From assembly GCA_903930665.1 (NCBI GenBank), contig CAIYZI010000049.1, forward strand, positions 1-7,278: DNA of 7,278 nt. Reading direction: 5' to 3'. Of the stretch, positions 5,354-7,278 are shown piece by piece. The stretch comes from an uncultured beta proteobacterium (GTDB taxonomy: Bacteria > Pseudomonadota > Gammaproteobacteria > Burkholderiales > Burkholderiaceae). The notes under the pieces were generated by a model. The model was given only the letters and a program-made list of their open reading frames with translations. It ran no database searches and was not told where the DNA came from. Within the stretch, counting starts at the first letter, position 1, and every line of letters starts with the position of its first letter. The translations under genes and the position numbers were made by a program.

Positions 5354-7001
5354 GATCCGCAAGGCGAGAACGCTCTCCGCGCGCTAGCGTCACATGACCA
5401 CCATGACGCCAGCCCTTGAAGCGATCCACAACGTAAGTAAGCCCAGATGAGCCCTCTGTTAAGTAAGGGGTATCGATCTGGGCAATGTTGCCCAAGCAAA
5501 TAATTTTTGTTCCTGGGCCCGCGCGGGTAACTAGAGTTTTCATTTGCTTAGGAGTTAAGTTTTGAGCTTCGTCAATGATGACAAATTTACTGACGAAGGT
5601 TCTTCCGCGCATAAAGTTCATGCTCTTTACTTTAATACGTGAGCGAATAAGTTCTTGAGTTGCTGCACGACCCCATTCTCCAGCACCGTCTTCGTTGCGT
5701 TGGAGAACTTCTAGGTTGTCATCAAATGCTCCCATCCAGGGCTGCATTTTTTCTTCCTCAGTGCCTGGTAAGAAACCAATATCTTCACCTACTGGAACAG
5801 TTGCACGGGTAATGATGATTTCGTTATAGCGTTTACTATCTAATACTTGCTCTAAACCTGCTGCCAGTGCCAACAGGGTTTTTCCGGTTCCGGCTTGACC
5901 AAGCAATGTAATGAAATCCACATCAGGGTTCATCAGCAAGTTCATGGCAAAGTTCTGCTCACGATTTCTGGCTGTTACACCCCACACATTATTTTTTTGA
6001 TGTGAGAAGTCTCTCAGCGTTTGTAAGAGTGCTGTTTTGCTGTTAATCTCTTTTACTTGGGCGTAGAAGGGGGTTGAGCCATCAGGATTTTCTTGGTAAA
6101 CAAATTGATTCACCATCATGCTGATGACGCTCGGGCCGGTAACTCGGTAAAACATGGTGCCTGTTTTTGGGTCGGCCCAGCTTTCCATGGATTTGCCATG
6201 TTTAGGCCAAAAATCTGCTGGCAGACTCAGTACCCCTGAATACATTAAGTCGCGATCTTCTAAAACTTGATCGTTGAAGTAATCTTCTGCAGGCAAGCCT
6301 AAAGCACGTGCCTTAATTCGCATATTGATATCTTTGGATACCAATACGACTTCTTGACCTTTGCGAGTTTTTTGTAATTCACTAACCACTGCCAGAATGA
6401 GGTTGTCACCTTTACCTTCAGGCAACCCCTCTGGTAGGGCCTGTGTGGTCAATTTGGTCTGAAAGAATAGGCGGCCAGAAACGTCTTGGTTGCCAAGTTT
6501 ATTTAGAGGAATGCCTTCATCAAGAGTGCCGCTTGTACCCGCGACGAGGTGATCTAAAGATCGGCTGACGGTACGCGCATTACGAGCAACTTCCGTCATC
6601 CCTTTTTTATGATTATCCAACTCTTCAAGAGTGGTCATAGGCAGAAATAGGTCATGCTCTGAAAAACGGAAGAGCGAGCTAGGATCATGCATCAATACAT
6701 TGGTATCTAGAACAAATAGACTTGGTGGACCCGTGCGAATAATGCGTTTCGGTTTATCAGGAATTACTGAAGCTTTCATTTCATTTTTTCCTGTGCGTGC
6801 AGCAGGCCGATCACCTTTGATTTTCTCTAGGGCTACCTCAGCAGCAGACAAGTCTTCCTCAGCGTCGTTACTCCATTCGTGCGCATGAGTTTCCATCACC
6901 ACTGGCTTTGCTTGAGTGGGACGCTTCTTTAAATCAGGAGTGTCTTTGCGGCTCAATTTCACATGATCAGCGATTTGAGTTGGAATGGGGGGCAACGGCA
7001 T
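5334..7001 (-). CDS. PIN-PhoH (PhoH2-type) ATPase/ribonuclease
   Basis: The 555-residue protein fuses two domains. Residues about 93-245 form a PIN nuclease domain: SLFVLDTNVLMHDP (D99), TTLEELDNHKKG (E126/E127), GDN (D199) and VSKDINMR (D224) supply the acidic metal-binding cluster. Residues about 340-550 form the PhoH P-loop domain, with Walker A GQAGTGKT (368-375), Walker B VIIDEAQN (474-481) and CLGNIAQIDTPYL after it. Related PIN-PhoH proteins act as ATP-dependent RNA helicase/RNase, so cytoplasmic RNA processing is likely. The first 90 residues are charged, probably disordered, and specific to the gene. AGGAGA (plus-strand 7007-7012) five bases before the ATG sets the start. The lipoprotein gene overlaps its 3' end, suggesting coupled translation, and a terminator lies just upstream. 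Confidence 0.94.
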   Translation of the reverse strand: MPLPPIPTQIADHVKLSRKDTPDLKKRPTQAKPVVMETHAHEWSNDAEEDLSAAEVALEKIKGDRPAARTGKNEMKASVIPDKPKRIIRTGPPSLFVLDTNVLMHDPSSLFRFSEHDLFLPMTTLEELDNHKKGMTEVARNARTVSRSLDHLVAGTSGTLDEGIPLNKLGNQDVSGRLFFQTKLTTQALPEGLPEGKGDNLILAVVSELQKTRKGQEVVLVSKDINMRIKARALGLPAEDYFNDQVLEDRDLMYSGVLSLPADFWPKHGKSMESWADPKTGTMFYRVTGPSVISMMVNQFVYQENPDGSTPFYAQVKEINSKTALLQTLRDFSHQKNNVWGVTARNREQNFAMNLLMNPDVDFITLLGQAGTGKTLLALAAGLEQVLDSKRYNEIIITRATVPVGEDIGFLPGTEEEKMQPWMGAFDDNLEVLQRNEDGAGEWGRAATQELIRSRIKVKSMNFMRGRTFVSKFVIIDEAQNLTPKQMKTLVTRAGPGTKIICLGNIAQIDTPYLTEGSSGLTYVVDRFKGWRHGGHVTLARGERSRLADHAADAL

Positions 7002-7012
7002 GCGACTCTCCT

Positions 7013-7050
7013 AAAAGAAAAAACCGTCAAGCAGCTTGCTTTGACGGTTT
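7013..7050 (-). terminator. Intrinsic terminator immediately upstream of phoH
   Basis: A ten-base perfect inverted repeat, AAACCGTCAA (7021-7030) and TTGACGGTTT (7041-7050), is followed on the minus strand by TTTTTTTCTTTT. It would end minus-strand transcripts arriving from the peroxiredoxin side. The T-run abuts the phoH Shine-Dalgarno sequence directly, so a read-through or internally started mRNA is needed for phoH expression. Confidence 0.85.
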
Positions 7051-7053
7051 ATA
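7048..7053 (-). promoter_or_regulatory. Possible -10 box for phoH overlapping the terminator arm
   Basis: On the minus strand the sequence reads CACTATAAACCG, giving TATAAA, one base off the sigma-70 consensus TATAAT. Transcription would start near 7041, inside or just past the first arm of the terminator. I see no good -35 hexamer at 16-18 bases, so this is a weak proposal resting mostly on the need for a phoH promoter. Confidence 0.25.
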
Positions 7054-7171
7054 GTGAAACGTGTGGCAAAACTCTCTGTAAAACTGCGGGGGCGATCAAC
7101 AAACCTGTCATTAAATATTCAGGCTCTTGATCTAAAAGGATCGTTTGATTTTCCCGTCGTTTACGGTGCAT
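7049..7171 (-). CDS. Possible 40-residue small ORF, unrecognised
   Basis: An ATG-initiated frame of 40 codons fills most of the space between the peroxiredoxin stop and the terminator. The product starts MHRKRRENQTILLDQEPEYL and ends in LPHVSL. The basic N-terminus is followed by a moderately hydrophobic stretch (LMTGLLIAPAVLQRVL, about 20-35), which is too short and mixed to call a membrane helix. TAGGA lies only about three bases before the ATG, a poor spacing. Its stop codon overlaps the base of the intrinsic terminator, as expected for a genuine gene end. I recognise no family. It could equally be a chance frame in the peroxiredoxin 3' untranslated region. Confidence 0.3.
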   Translation of the reverse strand: MHRKRRENQTILLDQEPEYLMTGLLIAPAVLQRVLPHVSL

Positions 7172-7234
7172 ATGTCCTAACTTTACCCCAAAATTTAGGC
7201 TTTGCAAGCACCCAAGATTAAATTTATAAAAAAA

Positions 7235-7278
7235 TTAATCTATTTCTTGAGCAGCTTGTAATACTTCTGTCACATGGC
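7235..7278 (-). CDS. Probable bcp-type peroxiredoxin, C-terminal fragment
   Basis: The minus strand entering from the right edge encodes HVTEVLQAAQEID and a TAA stop at 7235-7237. Thiol peroxidases of the Bcp/PrxQ type typically end in a similar G-H-V-x-E-V-L-x-A stretch. The gene order peroxiredoxin, PhoH, NlpC peptidase on one strand is, as I recall, usual in Burkholderiales. Only 13 whole residues are visible and no catalytic Cys is in the window, so the call depends largely on context. Confidence 0.5.
   Translation of the reverse strand, partial: HVTEVLQAAQEID

Noticed and set aside
1..7278. CRISPR arrays, tRNA or rRNA genes, insertion sequences, defence operons
   Set aside because: No direct-repeat arrays, cloverleaf-like sequences, transposase frames or defence-type domains were seen on either strand.

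Overview
The window looks like chromosomal DNA of a low-GC betaproteobacterium of the Burkholderiaceae, most likely Polynucleobacter or a close relative. This rests on recalled protein resemblance (S18, L9, DnaB) and on gene order (priB-rpsR-rplI-dnaB, and bcp-type peroxiredoxin / PIN-PhoH / NlpC lipoprotein). No database search was possible. Apart from one insertion, the content is ordinary housekeeping.

Left part, + strand (1-3424): the 3' end of priB, then rpsR (S18), rplI (L9) and dnaB. All are tightly packed and probably form one operon whose rpsF member lies outside the window. The notable item is dnaB. Its frame is interrupted at the P-loop, between the Walker A Lys and Thr, by a 352-residue in-frame intein (1643-2698). 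The intein has Ala at position 1 instead of Cys or Ser. It carries the Trp-Cys-Thr triad (W66, C332, T350) that marks class 3 inteins, and it contains a LAGLIDADG homing endonuclease with both catalytic Asp residues. Its arginine codon use differs sharply from that of the host gene, which fits horizontal arrival. DnaB should have no working P-loop until the intein splices out, giving a 479-residue helicase.

Middle (3425-4819): a bidirectional terminator separates dnaB from two minus-strand genes: a small secreted PsiF-type protein made of two near-identical repeats, and a MscS-type mechanosensitive channel. A 148-bp AT-rich spacer follows.

Right part, minus strand (4820-7278): the C-terminal end of a probable bcp-type peroxiredoxin, a possible 40-residue small ORF, a strong intrinsic terminator, a PIN-PhoH (PhoH2-type) NTPase/RNase, and an NlpC/P60 lipoprotein overlapping the phoH 3' end. 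Two regulatory arrangements merit attention. One is a terminator directly upstream of the phoH ribosome binding site with a TATAAA box next to its first arm. The other is an intrinsic-terminator-like hairpin inside the signal-peptide codons of the lipoprotein gene, just after the phoH stop.
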